A stretch of 47,169 bases of DNA from an uncultured Muribaculaceae bacterium (GCA_947632485.1 CANRPJ010000024.1:1-47169), one strand, 5' to 3'; positions 15,285 to 24,768 are shown, counted from the first letter of the stretch. Notes: generated by a model not told the origin, from the letters alone. Translations and numbers: made by a program.

Positions 15285-16028
15285 TCACTTAATTAAGAAT
15301 TTGGTACAATCTATGTCATCACCATTTAGAATAAGTTTCAGAAAGCCTTCTTTGCCATTGTCTATCTGAAACTTTGGCAGGTCTTTATCAAATGCAAACC
15401 CGATAGAGGGCACACAGATAAATTTCGTATGCCCTATTTCTCTAATAGAATGAAAGTGCGTATGGCCGTAAAAAACCAACTTCACATTTTGATGTTCTGC
15501 TATAATAGAATTGAAATCATCCTTATTATCAAGTAATTTTCTATTTAGCCATCCTTCTTGCTCAATGGGAGGATGATGCATTACAACGCATATATTGTAA
15601 TCAGTGTCCAGTTCAACTTTCAGTCTGTATATGGTTGATGTATCTAACATCCCTCGCGCCATGTTTTTCAAAGGTGTTTCCGGGTTTGGCATGACGGAAT
15701 TTAGAAGAATGAATTTCCAATCATCAATTACAAAGGACTTCAAAAACGATTCAGGGTTAACTATAGCGGACATATTGTCTATGCTATCGTGATTTCCTGG
15801 AACATAATACACTGGTACTTTTAACTGGTCCAGTTCAGAAGTTACTAATTTATATGCCCATAAACTGCCATCATCTGCAATATCTCCGCAGATGATTATA
15901 GCATCGGCATCTGAATCATTCTCGATAATGTGTTTTGCTGAAATGAAATGTGATAAAGTATCTGTATTCCATATTTCAACACCATTATCAGCGATGTGTA
16001 GATCTGATAGAAGAATTATCTTTAGCAT
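15285..16028 (-). CDS. Calcineurin-like metallophosphoesterase, CpdA-type
   Basis: 247 residues, cytoplasmic, with the complete set of metal-binding motifs: SDLH (D9, H11), CGDIADDG (D49), PGNHD (N79, H80), MHHPP and GHTHFH. The layout matches the class III cyclic-nucleotide phosphodiesterase group (CpdA-like), but the group also includes enzymes acting on nucleotides, phospholipids and sugar phosphates. Its ATG overlaps the stop of the glycosyltransferase gene upstream, so it is translated with the biosynthetic genes rather than as a stand-alone signalling enzyme. It is unrelated to the broken phosphoesterase at 4844. Confidence 0.85.
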   Translation of the reverse strand: MLKIILLSDLHIADNGVEIWNTDTLSHFISAKHIIENDSDADAIIICGDIADDGSLWAYKLVTSELDQLKVPVYYVPGNHDSIDNMSAIVNPESFLKSFVIDDWKFILLNSVMPNPETPLKNMARGMLDTSTIYRLKVELDTDYNICVVMHHPPIEQEGWLNRKLLDNKDDFNSIIAEHQNVKLVFYGHTHFHSIREIGHTKFICVPSIGFAFDKDLPKFQIDNGKEGFLKLILNGDDIDCTKFLIK

Positions 16029-17107
16029 TACAGAATCTCGTTATCTATATTCAAAATTTGGCGAATTTCCCTCAATGCTTGCTGGTTTCCTGGAGTTAAA
16101 TAAGCCGCCGGGGCGGTTACTTCGCAGAGTGTGTGCTTGATACATTTAGCGATTTTATCTACCGTCGAATTAATATTCATCGACACAATATTATAATCGC
16201 CAAGTGATTCAGCATTGTTCCTTTGCTCTTCCACACGATATTTGTCTCCAGTAATAAATGTAATAGCAGGTATGCCCAGATAAGCGAGTTCACTCAAAGT
16301 ATTTCGCCCTGAACGGGTAATAATTGCTCCGGCATTTAGATAGTAGTCTTGTGGAGGCAATATCCTTTCGTGCATTGTCACATTTGTCTGGATTTCTTCG
16401 CTGTTAAGTGAATCATATATATTTTTGCTCGCGCATAATATATGATATGCATATTCTGGTGTAATAGCGGCCAATTGTTTTACCATTTTTCCCATCCTGA
16501 CAGTTGACTCTATAAACTCGTCACCTGAATTAAGAGTGCCGCCACCAAGCACACAATAAATGTTGTTCGATTTAACTCGGTGCTTCAAGTCCAATACTTC
16601 CTTTCTTAATATTGTGGGAATAGTTATAATATTCTTATAGCATGAAGGCGTCTTAACCGACTTCTTGAGACCATGAACAATTGCCAAGTCCGCCATAGAG
16701 TACAATGAATTAAAATACTCCATAGCTTCCTTATCATTGGATGGATTCTCTACATCCGAAGGATTGAGCAGCGTGGCTATTTTAATATGTGGAAAAGAAA
16801 TTTTTATCGAATGGAGTATCAATGGCTCTCCATCGATTAAGATAAGGTCTGGATTGAACACCTTGATGGTCTCAAAAATATACACAGAGAATTTATTAGT
16901 TGGGAGCAGACCTATTGAACTATAGTCTGCATTTGTCACCTCAGGCAGTCCTTGATAACCTTTTGTTTCAAGGTATTTCTTCCCTTGTAGATAACTAATA
17001 AATTTGACTTCATGATCGAAACTGTCACGCATCTCTTCGAGTAGTGATACACCAGCCACCACTCGTCCTAAGCCGGGGAATCCTCTAAATATACCTAATA
17101 TTTTCAT
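16028..17107 (-). CDS. GT-B glycosyltransferase, GT28/MurG-like
   Basis: 359 residues. The N-terminal Rossmann half begins MKILGIFRGFPGLGRVVAG, with a glycine-rich loop, and contains NPDLILIDGEP. The C-terminal half has VLGGGTLNSG and the nucleotide-sugar binding signature RSGRNTLSELAYLGIPAITF, as in MurG and related GT28 enzymes. This signature usually binds the UDP moiety. It overlaps the next gene by one base at its 3' end and the GT4-deacetylase gene by 4 bp at its start. UDP-hexuronate or a further product of the dehydrogenase at 24765 may be its donor (inference). Confidence 0.75.
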   Translation of the reverse strand: MKILGIFRGFPGLGRVVAGVSLLEEMRDSFDHEVKFISYLQGKKYLETKGYQGLPEVTNADYSSIGLLPTNKFSVYIFETIKVFNPDLILIDGEPLILHSIKISFPHIKIATLLNPSDVENPSNDKEAMEYFNSLYSMADLAIVHGLKKSVKTPSCYKNIITIPTILRKEVLDLKHRVKSNNIYCVLGGGTLNSGDEFIESTVRMGKMVKQLAAITPEYAYHILCASKNIYDSLNSEEIQTNVTMHERILPPQDYYLNAGAIITRSGRNTLSELAYLGIPAITFITGDKYRVEEQRNNAESLGDYNIVSMNINSTVDKIAKCIKHTLCEVTAPAAYLTPGNQQALREIRQILNIDNEIL

Positions 17108-18855
17108 TTACAACCGATGATTTCGTAGATTTCTGAAATATAATAACGATGAATCCGATGAGTATCCACAGCCAAATACACTCCTCCTTCAGTAAGCAGG
17201 AATGCACTTTCGTAATACTTCTTGACTTGCTTTTCTATAAAAGTGCTATAGTCTCCATAGGGATAGGCATAAGTGTGAATTGGACCGAGTAGACTTTCAA
17301 GTATCTTCTTGGAGTCACCAAGTTGGATTTTAAGTTCATCGTCACTTAGCCGAAGTAAGGATTCGTGAGTTACACCATGGGATCCTATTTCCCATCCGTT
17401 AGATTGTAGTATTCGGAGTTGGTCAACGTCCAGATGTTTTCGGATAGTCCTGTCTTTATAATTCCATCTATTCGTCTTTCCCAGATAATCTGTACAAACA
17501 AATACCGACGCTGAAAAGCCGTACTGGTTTAGTATGGGAAGAGCGTTCAACAATAAGCCTTCGTATCCATCGTCAAACGTACAAACAATAAGTTTATACC
17601 TCTCGCTATTATTTGATGATAGGTACTGAGACATAGAGCATAACCTATATCCAGCTTTGTAAACATCTTCCACAAACTGGGTAAATACTCTAACAGGGGT
17701 TGTGATGTTATCGTGTTTATCTCCTGTGACATCATGTAACACCACAGAAAGAATGCAATTAGAAGGATTCGTTACCGAACAAGTCGGTTTACGAAAAGAT
17801 AACAGCCATTCCCATTCACGCTCAACAACAGATTGCGAAACACTAGTGAAAAAATATTCATAAAATCTATGATAATTTGCTTCTATATCAGGAGTGGTTA
17901 ATATGTAGTCCAATGACTTAGCCATATCTTCAGGAAATAATGTTTCAAATATCATATCAGGGAATAATTCCTCAGCCATCTCAGCGATATAGCCAGTTCT
18001 TGATATAAGTACTGGCTTTCCAACTGACATAGCCTCTGTGATAGAATTTCCCATTCCTTCGCAAATGGACGCTTGAATGTAAAGATCCCATTCTTTTAGG
18101 AAGTGTGTGAATTCCTGTCGATTGACCTTTCCAAGGAATGTAACTTTATCCATAACGCCTTCAATATTGGCAATCGATTGGAATCGTACAAGATAATCCT
18201 CATCAACGTGGCCGGCTAACTCAAGATAGACTGGGCGTTCTGGATGTATACGGTTGTATTGAGCCGTCATCTTTATTAAACGTACGACACCCTTTTTCTC
18301 GTTCAAATTCGTAGCCCCGACTCCAATCTTGATATTTGTTTTATTAAAATCACATTTAACTTCAGCTACTTTTGTGGCGTAATTAGGAATAATCACTATC
18401 TTATCTTTTGATACACCCAAAGAGATTAGATTATTCCTTATTTCTTTTGATAAAGAGATTACTCTTTCCGCCTGAGAACATGCTTGTCTATTCATCTCGG
18501 CAAGTGGTGTATTCCATTTGCATAGATTGGCATCCGAACCACGAAACATAATCCATAAGCGAGCCTTGATTTTCTTAGCAAGTTGAGTTGCGTAATAGCA
18601 ATTCATTCCACCTCCAAATGCTATTATAAGGTCTGCCATTGAGTATTTCAATGAGTCAAGTTGTACTTTCTCCTCCATAGCCAGTTCAAACCCAAGAGAT
18701 GGATTATACCCTCCAGATACTACATTGTCCGGAAGTGAACTGACTATAATAGGATCATAGCCAAGCCTTGTAAGCATCTCTACAAAAGTCTTACATTGAA
18801 AGGCCAATCCTCCTCCATTTATATCATACTCTGAACTTATTATTGTTATCTTCAT
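17104..18855 (-). CDS. Fusion of GT4 glycosyltransferase and NodB-type deacetylase
   Basis: 583 residues. Residues 1 to about 355 are a GT-B fold GT4 enzyme (MKITIISSEYDINGGGLAFQ; later KIGVGATNLNEKKGVVRLI, VTFLGKVNRQEFTHFL, and the donor motif EGMGNSITEAMSVGKPVLIS). Residues about 370-583 are a polysaccharide deacetylase: TFDDGYEG near residue 425 with the catalytic Asp pair, HGVTHESL with two metal-binding His, and YAYPYGDYS. The fusion puts sugar transfer and N- or O-deacetylation in one polypeptide. That suggests the GlcNAc-type residue it adds is deacetylated at once. It overlaps both neighbours by 4 bp. No signal peptide, so it acts in the cytoplasm, unlike most NodB enzymes. Confidence 0.85.
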   Translation of the reverse strand: MKITIISSEYDINGGGLAFQCKTFVEMLTRLGYDPIIVSSLPDNVVSGGYNPSLGFELAMEEKVQLDSLKYSMADLIIAFGGGMNCYYATQLAKKIKARLWIMFRGSDANLCKWNTPLAEMNRQACSQAERVISLSKEIRNNLISLGVSKDKIVIIPNYATKVAEVKCDFNKTNIKIGVGATNLNEKKGVVRLIKMTAQYNRIHPERPVYLELAGHVDEDYLVRFQSIANIEGVMDKVTFLGKVNRQEFTHFLKEWDLYIQASICEGMGNSITEAMSVGKPVLISRTGYIAEMAEELFPDMIFETLFPEDMAKSLDYILTTPDIEANYHRFYEYFFTSVSQSVVEREWEWLLSFRKPTCSVTNPSNCILSVVLHDVTGDKHDNITTPVRVFTQFVEDVYKAGYRLCSMSQYLSSNNSERYKLIVCTFDDGYEGLLLNALPILNQYGFSASVFVCTDYLGKTNRWNYKDRTIRKHLDVDQLRILQSNGWEIGSHGVTHESLLRLSDDELKIQLGDSKKILESLLGPIHTYAYPYGDYSTFIEKQVKKYYESAFLLTEGGVYLAVDTHRIHRYYISEIYEIIGCK

Positions 18856-19487
18856 GATAGAGTCGTAATAAAGTAGAGATTCTTACTTTTCTTATTTATC
18901 GGATATTTATAAGTAGGGAAGACTTCTATTTGCGAGTTTGGGAATATCCTACGTACATCTTGTGCGTTTAATCTAACGCATTTTGGGAAGCCCTCATCTT
19001 CTTCAATATATGAATCATCAATAAATTCTAAAAGTAGATACCTTGGCTTATTGGCTGCTTCATACCAAGAGATAATTCGATCGAGATACTCGTTTTTTGT
19101 ATGAATGCCATCGGCATAAACACAATTAACTAATATCAGGACATCAGCATCTGTCGTTGTCTGATTATTAAATTCACTCAGTATTACTATGCCCTCCTTT
19201 CCAAAGAGACTTCTTAATTTTTCTTCGGCAAGATGTGCTAATTTGCCATCTCTTTCGTATGCAGAAATATTTTTGAAATTTAAGTAGCACAAGATTGAGG
19301 TTATATCAGCTTGTCCGCACCCGATTTCGACAACACGAGAATCCCGGTCTATTCCCATAAGCAAGGAGTAGACCCTATACCAGTATTCAGGGAAGCGGGC
19401 AGCAAGGAATTGTTTACTCCAAGATGTTCTACTTTCTTGAGGGATTGACGTATTATATCTGATTAACAAGTCGTGAAGTTTTTCCAT
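18852..19487 (-). CDS. Class I SAM-dependent methyltransferase
   Basis: 211 residues. Motif I is VVEIGCGQADIT (about 52-63). An acidic residue after strand 2 (ISAYERDGK) would bind the SAM ribose, and DADVLILVNCVYADG fits motif IV. The N-terminal 45 residues form a helical cap (FPEYWYRVYSLLM). The substrate cannot be inferred. Its start overlaps the radical SAM gene by 25 bp and its end overlaps the GT4 gene by 4 bp, so it is an integral part of the train. O- or N-methylation of the glycan or small molecule made here is likely. Confidence 0.8.
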   Translation of the reverse strand: MEKLHDLLIRYNTSIPQESRTSWSKQFLAARFPEYWYRVYSLLMGIDRDSRVVEIGCGQADITSILCYLNFKNISAYERDGKLAHLAEEKLRSLFGKEGIVILSEFNNQTTTDADVLILVNCVYADGIHTKNEYLDRIISWYEAANKPRYLLLEFIDDSYIEEDEGFPKCVRLNAQDVRRIFPNSQIEVFPTYKYPINKKSKNLYFITTLS

Positions 19488-20338
19488 AATTCATTCAACT
19501 TGGAAGTTACCGGTAGGTCGCCTTGTGAAAAAACAATGTCGTCAATCAACGGTCCATTGATGCAGGTTTGTACTCTTAGGCCAGGGTGAATACGCAGTTC
19601 TCCAAAATTTCTACATGTTTCGATGTCTTTTGAAAAGCATGGAGAGTCTATATAAAGAACAGTAGTGCGATGCTGTCCGTCTATAATTTCCCATCGAATA
19701 GCTCCTGTCCCCTTATCCTTTTCGGACACGGCAATTTGTCTAATCATTGGTAACACCCATTCCTTATACCCATCACTACCATTACCGCCGATTTGAGGTA
19801 AGAGTTTTAGGGGTAATGCATTAACGGCGGCGAAAGACAGAAGCCTTCCAATAGCTTCAGTATCTATCGTTTGAATCACCGCGTTAAGGCCTATATTAAT
19901 ACCGGCACGCTTCACCAGTTCTATGCTATTGTTAATTTTGGAGACGTTTCCAACTCCAGTGCTACGTGCGAACTTCTCAGCCTCTACATACGGGTATTGA
20001 ATGTTGAACTTGACTCTGGTCTTTGAAAGGCATTTAATTTGCGCATCCGTTATCAAGGATAGATTCGTCGCGCAGCTAACATCACATGTCAATTTCTGAC
20101 ATGCGTATTCTATCATATCCACTATTTGTGGATGTATAAACGGCTCTCCTCCACTTATGGACAATTCTATAATAGATTTATCTTGAAGATAGTCGATTAC
20201 TTGTTTGAATTCGTCAAAGGACATGTTGGCTGATGCCCCATTTTTTTCTTGGCCTTCGTTATGGCAGAAAGGGCAACAATAATTACAGTGCCCGGTAACC
20301 AACACTCTAAAACGTTTCCATCCAATGTCTTTACTCAT
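19463..20338 (-). CDS. Radical SAM enzyme, MoaA-like
   Basis: 291 residues. The [4Fe-4S] motif CX3CX2C is C18, C22, C25 (GHCNYCCPFCHNEG), followed by the SAM-binding SISGGEPFIHP (GGEP motif). The region after residue 200 contains further Cys (SPCFSKDIETC, VQTCINGP), which may ligate an auxiliary cluster or zinc, but there is no full SPASM pattern. HNEG after the third Cys is shared with a MoaA-like subgroup. It generates a 5'-deoxyadenosyl radical. Substrate unknown. One of five radical SAM genes in a row. Confidence 0.85.
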   Translation of the reverse strand: MSKDIGWKRFRVLVTGHCNYCCPFCHNEGQEKNGASANMSFDEFKQVIDYLQDKSIIELSISGGEPFIHPQIVDMIEYACQKLTCDVSCATNLSLITDAQIKCLSKTRVKFNIQYPYVEAEKFARSTGVGNVSKINNSIELVKRAGINIGLNAVIQTIDTEAIGRLLSFAAVNALPLKLLPQIGGNGSDGYKEWVLPMIRQIAVSEKDKGTGAIRWEIIDGQHRTTVLYIDSPCFSKDIETCRNFGELRIHPGLRVQTCINGPLIDDIVFSQGDLPVTSKLNELWKNFTTC

Positions 20339-21450
20339 GCCAGAATTATTTTAGATTGATAATGTTTCTCCAGTTCAGATACGTGCTTACCAAGAAGGTC
20401 TAACCCATCTGCATTATACATCTCTGACGGCATAATCATAAGATCATTCCGTTGAGGTTTGAACTGTTCTTTAATATCTCTGTGATTAAGTAGCCCCGCT
20501 ACCGAAACAGACCCTCCGTAAAGATGGTTAAGGATAAGATTCGTCTTAACGTTTGGCATATCCTTGAATGCTTTAGTGAAGTAGTCATATCCGGAGAGAG
20601 GACAAATCAGATTGACTTGACAATCAATCCCATATCTACGAATTATTTCCTTCTGTTTTTTGATGCGTTCATCTGCATCAATGAAATACTCGTTGTTGCC
20701 ACCTCTAAACACATCCTTTAGAATGGGAACAGTGAAGATGACTTCAGGATAATTATCCTTGACCCAAGTTATACACTCCTCATAATGTTCGATACATTGA
20801 GTGGACAATTCTTTTAGTTTGGGCTGACTGGTAGCTGTATGCTCCATTCGGCGCACCAGTATCTGACGCACTTTTTTATCAACGCCCAGCGAATATAATA
20901 GCTCCAAGTCGCGCTTGATGTCATCAATTTCGCCGGTGAACATAAGCGTACACTTATTCAGTGGTGCGTACTTAAGAAGGGTTTGTGTCCTTTCTCTTTC
21001 TGAGCGGGGAATAATAGTTTCCCGCTTGTCTTGCATCGTTATCAATGATAAGTCAATTCCAAAATTGGGTATGGAATTGAGATACTCCAGTTTGTCTTCG
21101 CGCACATACGCGCCGGTTGTAACACAAGAGATCTTTTTATCAGGAAAATATTCCGATGCTAACTTTATAAATATATATATATCAGGATGAAGGAATGGGT
21201 CGGTGTGTGGTGCGACCAACACTCCGGCTCCAAGACGAACGTAGTTAACTTTAGGATTTACATAACTAAATCCTTTTAAAAGATCTTCTTTGTCAATCAT
21301 TGGGATTTTGGGATAATGACCGAGATAGGAATCCGTGTGGACTTTACAGAATACACACCCAATACCACAATATTGGCTTAGAATTGGAATATTACCGAAT
21401 GTGGTTATTTCCATTCTGAAAGCATCAAACTGTTCTTTGTTGAGTATCAT
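20335..21450 (-). CDS. Radical SAM enzyme with DUF512-like C-terminus
   Basis: 371 residues. The cluster motif is C28, C32, C35 (QYCGIGCVFC). The canonical GGEP is replaced by LGAGVLVAPHTDP. The C-terminal 90 residues (LILNHLYGGSVSVAGLLNHRDI ... LMIMPSEMYNADGLDLLG) resemble DUF512, which is found C-terminal in another radical SAM family. A central region has RQILVRRMEHT. It overlaps the start of the MoaA-like gene by 4 bp and follows the SPASM gene after 2 bp. The fold assignment is firm, the reaction unknown. The absence of a standard GGE motif sets it apart from its four neighbours. Confidence 0.8.
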   Translation of the reverse strand: MILNKEQFDAFRMEITTFGNIPILSQYCGIGCVFCKVHTDSYLGHYPKIPMIDKEDLLKGFSYVNPKVNYVRLGAGVLVAPHTDPFLHPDIYIFIKLASEYFPDKKISCVTTGAYVREDKLEYLNSIPNFGIDLSLITMQDKRETIIPRSERERTQTLLKYAPLNKCTLMFTGEIDDIKRDLELLYSLGVDKKVRQILVRRMEHTATSQPKLKELSTQCIEHYEECITWVKDNYPEVIFTVPILKDVFRGGNNEYFIDADERIKKQKEIIRRYGIDCQVNLICPLSGYDYFTKAFKDMPNVKTNLILNHLYGGSVSVAGLLNHRDIKEQFKPQRNDLMIMPSEMYNADGLDLLGKHVSELEKHYQSKIILA

Positions 21451-21452
21451 CT

Positions 21453-22286
21453 TTAGAAAACAGAATAGTTTTGACCATCATTGCATTGCGCGCATAATCC
21501 AATACGCTTATCCTCCAATAGCGCACGCCTATACTTATTGAACTTCTCATCATTCCAACATTCTACCAAAGTCTGATTCATCACATTGCCAAATGACGTT
21601 TGATTCATGAAGTCGTCGCAACAAACAACTACATTACCGTCATAGGATATTACCAACTTTCTGAAAGGGAAGTTGCAAAATCCCAGAGACTCGTCGATGG
21701 ACTGAGGGATATTTCCACCGTAGTTTGGCCAAGACTCGTCAAGCCTCCTTTTTTGAATCGTAATCTTGGGATTGTTGGAGTATGCGGCTGCTATTTCTGG
21801 CAAATTAGCGGAGAGTTTGTCTGGGAAATCGTCTCGATCTCCACGATAGTCATTGATGTTAATGTTGTCAAGACCTATTGCGAACAGATTGTCAACCATT
21901 TCTAAGGTCAACAGGCGTCCATTGGTTGTTATGTCAAGAAAAAGCCTTGGAGATTTTTGTTTTGCGTACTTTATCATATCGCAAAGACGTGACTCCAACA
22001 AAGGCTCATTCGACACCATCAAAGCTACTCTTCCATTATATCCAATAGATACAAGGTCATCAATAATCCGAACAAAACAGCCCCAGGACATCACTCCAAG
22101 TTGTTTTTTATTGAAATGATGAGGACAGAAAGGGCAATGGTTGTTACAGTCTGTTCTTGTTTCAATCAGCACTTGTTGGAATAAGGGAAAATGCTGATGC
22201 GCGTCGAAGTATTCCCGAAGAAAACTCTTATCGTTTTCATGGGCTTCTACCTTGCGAATATTTTTATTTCCAGTTTGCTTAATCAT
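21453..22286 (-). CDS. Radical SAM/SPASM-type enzyme
   Basis: 277 residues. The cluster motif C47, C51, C54 (CNNHCPFCPHH) is followed by VALMVSNEPLLE in place of GGEP. The C-terminal cysteines (GFCNFPF, VVCCDDF, GLCAQCND) match a SPASM/twitch auxiliary-cluster region, including the typical GNVMNQTLVECWND spacer. SPASM proteins often oxidise alcohols or form thioether, C-C or sactionine bonds on peptides, or dehydrogenate sugars and cyclitols (for example BtrN). No precursor peptide is seen nearby, so a sugar or small-molecule substrate is favoured. It overlaps the methyltransferase gene upstream by 8 bp. Confidence 0.85.
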   Translation of the reverse strand: MIKQTGNKNIRKVEAHENDKSFLREYFDAHQHFPLFQQVLIETRTDCNNHCPFCPHHFNKKQLGVMSWGCFVRIIDDLVSIGYNGRVALMVSNEPLLESRLCDMIKYAKQKSPRLFLDITTNGRLLTLEMVDNLFAIGLDNININDYRGDRDDFPDKLSANLPEIAAAYSNNPKITIQKRRLDESWPNYGGNIPQSIDESLGFCNFPFRKLVISYDGNVVVCCDDFMNQTSFGNVMNQTLVECWNDEKFNKYRRALLEDKRIGLCAQCNDGQNYSVF

Positions 22287-22995
22287 GATGTTTGTTTGCT
22301 ACAAATAGTTTTTCGAGTGGATTTAAACTGCAATCCGAATATTGATCACTAATACTTATAGTCTCGACATCGAATCCAACAGCAGAGACTCGATGAATGA
22401 AACCGCTTTCATTGTATATCCTACAATGAAATCTTTGCCCGAACATAGCTTCTCTTCCCGAATAGTCTTTGACCGTAGGGTCTTCAATTATATGGTCGGC
22501 ACTATTTGATATGGGGACTTGTAGGATTGCTTTACCACCAGGTTTCAAAACTCTATTTATTTCTCCTAAGGCTTTGGAATCCTCTTCTATATCTTGTAGA
22601 ACATGGTTGCAGATAACCAGATCTACTGAATTTGATTGAATATCTAAATCCAGCACATTCATTTCCATAATATAATCCTGATATTCATATCCATGTTCCT
22701 TTGAGTCAATAGGCATGTATGATATGTCCTTTTGTTCAAGAAACCATTGAGCAATGCAATGTTCCGGAGCTACATGTAAGATTGTTTTAATCCCACACTC
22801 AGCAGAAAACACTCTGAGATAATCTCGCAAGTATACAAATACGAGTCTATCTCTATCAGTAGAGCTACATCCGTGGCATTTTTGAAGCCGAGAGCCGGCT
22901 CCTATGACGCATTGCTCCTCCAATATATGGAAACTTGACCCCACCTGCTTTAGCGGCCATTGCGAATCAGTACATATAGGACATTTATATTTCAT
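22279..22995 (-). CDS. SAM-dependent methyltransferase with N-terminal zinc ribbon
   Basis: 238 residues. CPIC (residues 5-8) and later CHGC (about 40-43) form a four-Cys zinc-ribbon start. The methyltransferase core is ILHVAPEHCIAQWF (motif I, degenerate, no GxGxG), SVDLVICNHVLQDIEEDSKAL (motif IV of the Methyltransf_11 group) and RVLKPGGKAILQVP. Relatives are common in polysaccharide and secondary-metabolite loci of Bacteroidetes. It overlaps the flanking radical SAM genes by 8-11 bp on both sides. Confidence 0.8.
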   Translation of the reverse strand: MKYKCPICTDSQWPLKQVGSSFHILEEQCVIGAGSRLQKCHGCSSTDRDRLVFVYLRDYLRVFSAECGIKTILHVAPEHCIAQWFLEQKDISYMPIDSKEHGYEYQDYIMEMNVLDLDIQSNSVDLVICNHVLQDIEEDSKALGEINRVLKPGGKAILQVPISNSADHIIEDPTVKDYSGREAMFGQRFHCRIYNESGFIHRVSAVGFDVETISISDQYSDCSLNPLEKLFVANKHHD

Positions 22996-23986
22996 GCTGT
23001 CTCAATGCGGGATGTATATATGATTTATATTGAGCAAGGCCTTCAGGGGAAATTGGAGATTCCAATACCGTCTGAAGATTAGGGCATTCATGACATGGAA
23101 GGTCAATTGTCTCATCTACGGATTCTCCTGACAACAAACCTATCATAGCCTGATACTTTTCACCTTCCATTATCTCTCGCAGTGTGTTTTGAGACACATT
23201 GCCAAAAGAGCCCCATTTGTTAACACAACAGCCAAGCACGTCTCCGTTCCAATTAACTTGAGGTGAGAATAGACATTGACAACATGGACTTTTATATGTT
23301 TTCTTTGTCTTCTTTTGAAATTCTTCCCGGCTTGAATAATTAAGTCCCGTAACACTTTTTACGTATTCGGAATCACATACTAGGGAGAAGTCGGAATGAT
23401 TCAATTTTGGATTGAATACCATCCCTAACCTTTGACATTCAGACTTGACAAGTTCAATTTGATGCTCGTTATGGCCAAATATTATAAACTGCCATGAAAG
23501 TTTTGGGTATGGAGAGTTATATATCCGTTTGAATTCATTGAGTTTTTCAATGTTGCTGATTACGCTATCATAATTGCCATTACGGCGATACTTTACATAA
23601 ACTTCTTGTGAGGCTCCATCTATGGATAGATTCAAGTATACCACTCTATATTTTACAAGACCTTCAAGCACAGCATCTGGCACATAGTTGAAATTTGTTC
23701 CATTCCCACAATATAATTTGACCCCTCTTTTGTAGGCATACTCTAAAATGTCAAGAATTTCAGGATTAAGAAAGATTTCACCCCAATTTGACATCTCAAA
23801 TTCTTTCAATTCGGGATTTGTCTCAACTATATGACGGAACATATCAAATGACATATGTCCCTCTTTAACAAAGCCATTTCGGATAATACCTTTGCTTGTG
23901 GAGCAACAGATGCAACTTAATTGACATCTTGTGCAGAGGTCAATTGATGCTCTGGTTATTTCGTATATTTCTTTGTTCAAGTCCAT
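22985..23986 (-). CDS. Radical SAM/SPASM enzyme
   Basis: 333 residues. The cluster motif is C21, C25, C28 (CQLSCICC). MSNWGEIFLNP stands in the GGEP position, and LNLSIDGASQEVYVKYRRNGNYDSVISNIEKL is a very typical radical SAM/SPASM core. The SPASM domain carries CCQCLFSPQVNWNGDVLGCC and CHECPNLQ. The sequence order is close to SPASM enzymes found in polysaccharide and glycopeptide loci. Its ATG overlaps the radical SAM gene upstream by 10 bp. Confidence 0.85.
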   Translation of the reverse strand: MDLNKEIYEITRASIDLCTRCQLSCICCSTSKGIIRNGFVKEGHMSFDMFRHIVETNPELKEFEMSNWGEIFLNPEILDILEYAYKRGVKLYCGNGTNFNYVPDAVLEGLVKYRVVYLNLSIDGASQEVYVKYRRNGNYDSVISNIEKLNEFKRIYNSPYPKLSWQFIIFGHNEHQIELVKSECQRLGMVFNPKLNHSDFSLVCDSEYVKSVTGLNYSSREEFQKKTKKTYKSPCCQCLFSPQVNWNGDVLGCCVNKWGSFGNVSQNTLREIMEGEKYQAMIGLLSGESVDETIDLPCHECPNLQTVLESPISPEGLAQYKSYIHPALRQHEI

Positions 23987-24768
23987 TCTTCAATAGATTT
24001 TGTTGATGTACCCCACTCAATCAACTCGTTCTCTGTAGGTTTACAGTATCGACAGCAATTGATTGGAGTTGCCAGGAAAGCCAATACTTCATCTATGCTC
24101 TTGGCTTTGTAAATATCAATATAATCTGATGATGAGATCTCGAAAGCTTTCGTCTTGTAGAATTCATTGTAATAAGGTGCTTTAAATGGCATAACACAGG
24201 TTGCCAATTTTCCATGTTCCAGAATTACACAATTATTACCCCACGGACACTTGTCAAAATTTGATTCAATATCCTGTGAACCGGTTAGATCTCGGTGGTT
24301 CTTATACCATAGTCTCTTATCTGAGCCATGGGTGTTAACAAGATAGATATTAACCTTATGTTTCTCACGTATTTCCTTAATTCTATCCCATGGCAAGTTT
24401 ATAGGATAGTTTGTTATTGCGATGGAAACATTCTTAGAAGCACACGTCTCATAAAACTCGGCAGTCTGATTGGCCAGTAAAATTCCATTTGTGCAGATGT
24501 TGATTTCTGCTTTGAGAAATAGATCCCGACTAATCTTAATAAATTCACAAATCTGAGGATGCAACAATGGCTCTCCGCCCATAAGTTCAAGACGGTCGAT
24601 TTCACCATTGGTTAAATAAACAATCCTTTCAAGGTCTTTTTGAAACTCAGCCGGATCAATGAATTCCGGAGTCGCAAGTGGGCTAAAGTGACCACAACAC
24701 TTACAGTTAAGATTACAATGACTTACTATGTCCACATTGAATCGTAGATGTTTTCTTACTGTTTTCAT
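23977..24768 (-). CDS. Radical SAM enzyme with C-terminal Cys pair
   Basis: 263 residues. The cluster motif is C18, C22, C25 (HCNLNCKCCGHF), followed by a full GGEPLLHP motif. C-terminal Cys residues (KCPWGNNC, ATCVMPF, NCCRYC) suggest a twitch-type auxiliary site. CNLNCKCCGHFSPLA is shared with radical SAM proteins encoded in Bacteroidetes and Campylobacter capsule or LOS loci. First of the five radical SAM genes, overlapping the dehydrogenase gene by 4 bp. Confidence 0.85.
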   Translation of the reverse strand: MKTVRKHLRFNVDIVSHCNLNCKCCGHFSPLATPEFIDPAEFQKDLERIVYLTNGEIDRLELMGGEPLLHPQICEFIKISRDLFLKAEINICTNGILLANQTAEFYETCASKNVSIAITNYPINLPWDRIKEIREKHKVNIYLVNTHGSDKRLWYKNHRDLTGSQDIESNFDKCPWGNNCVILEHGKLATCVMPFKAPYYNEFYKTKAFEISSSDYIDIYKAKSIDEVLAFLATPINCCRYCKPTENELIEWGTSTKSIEEWT

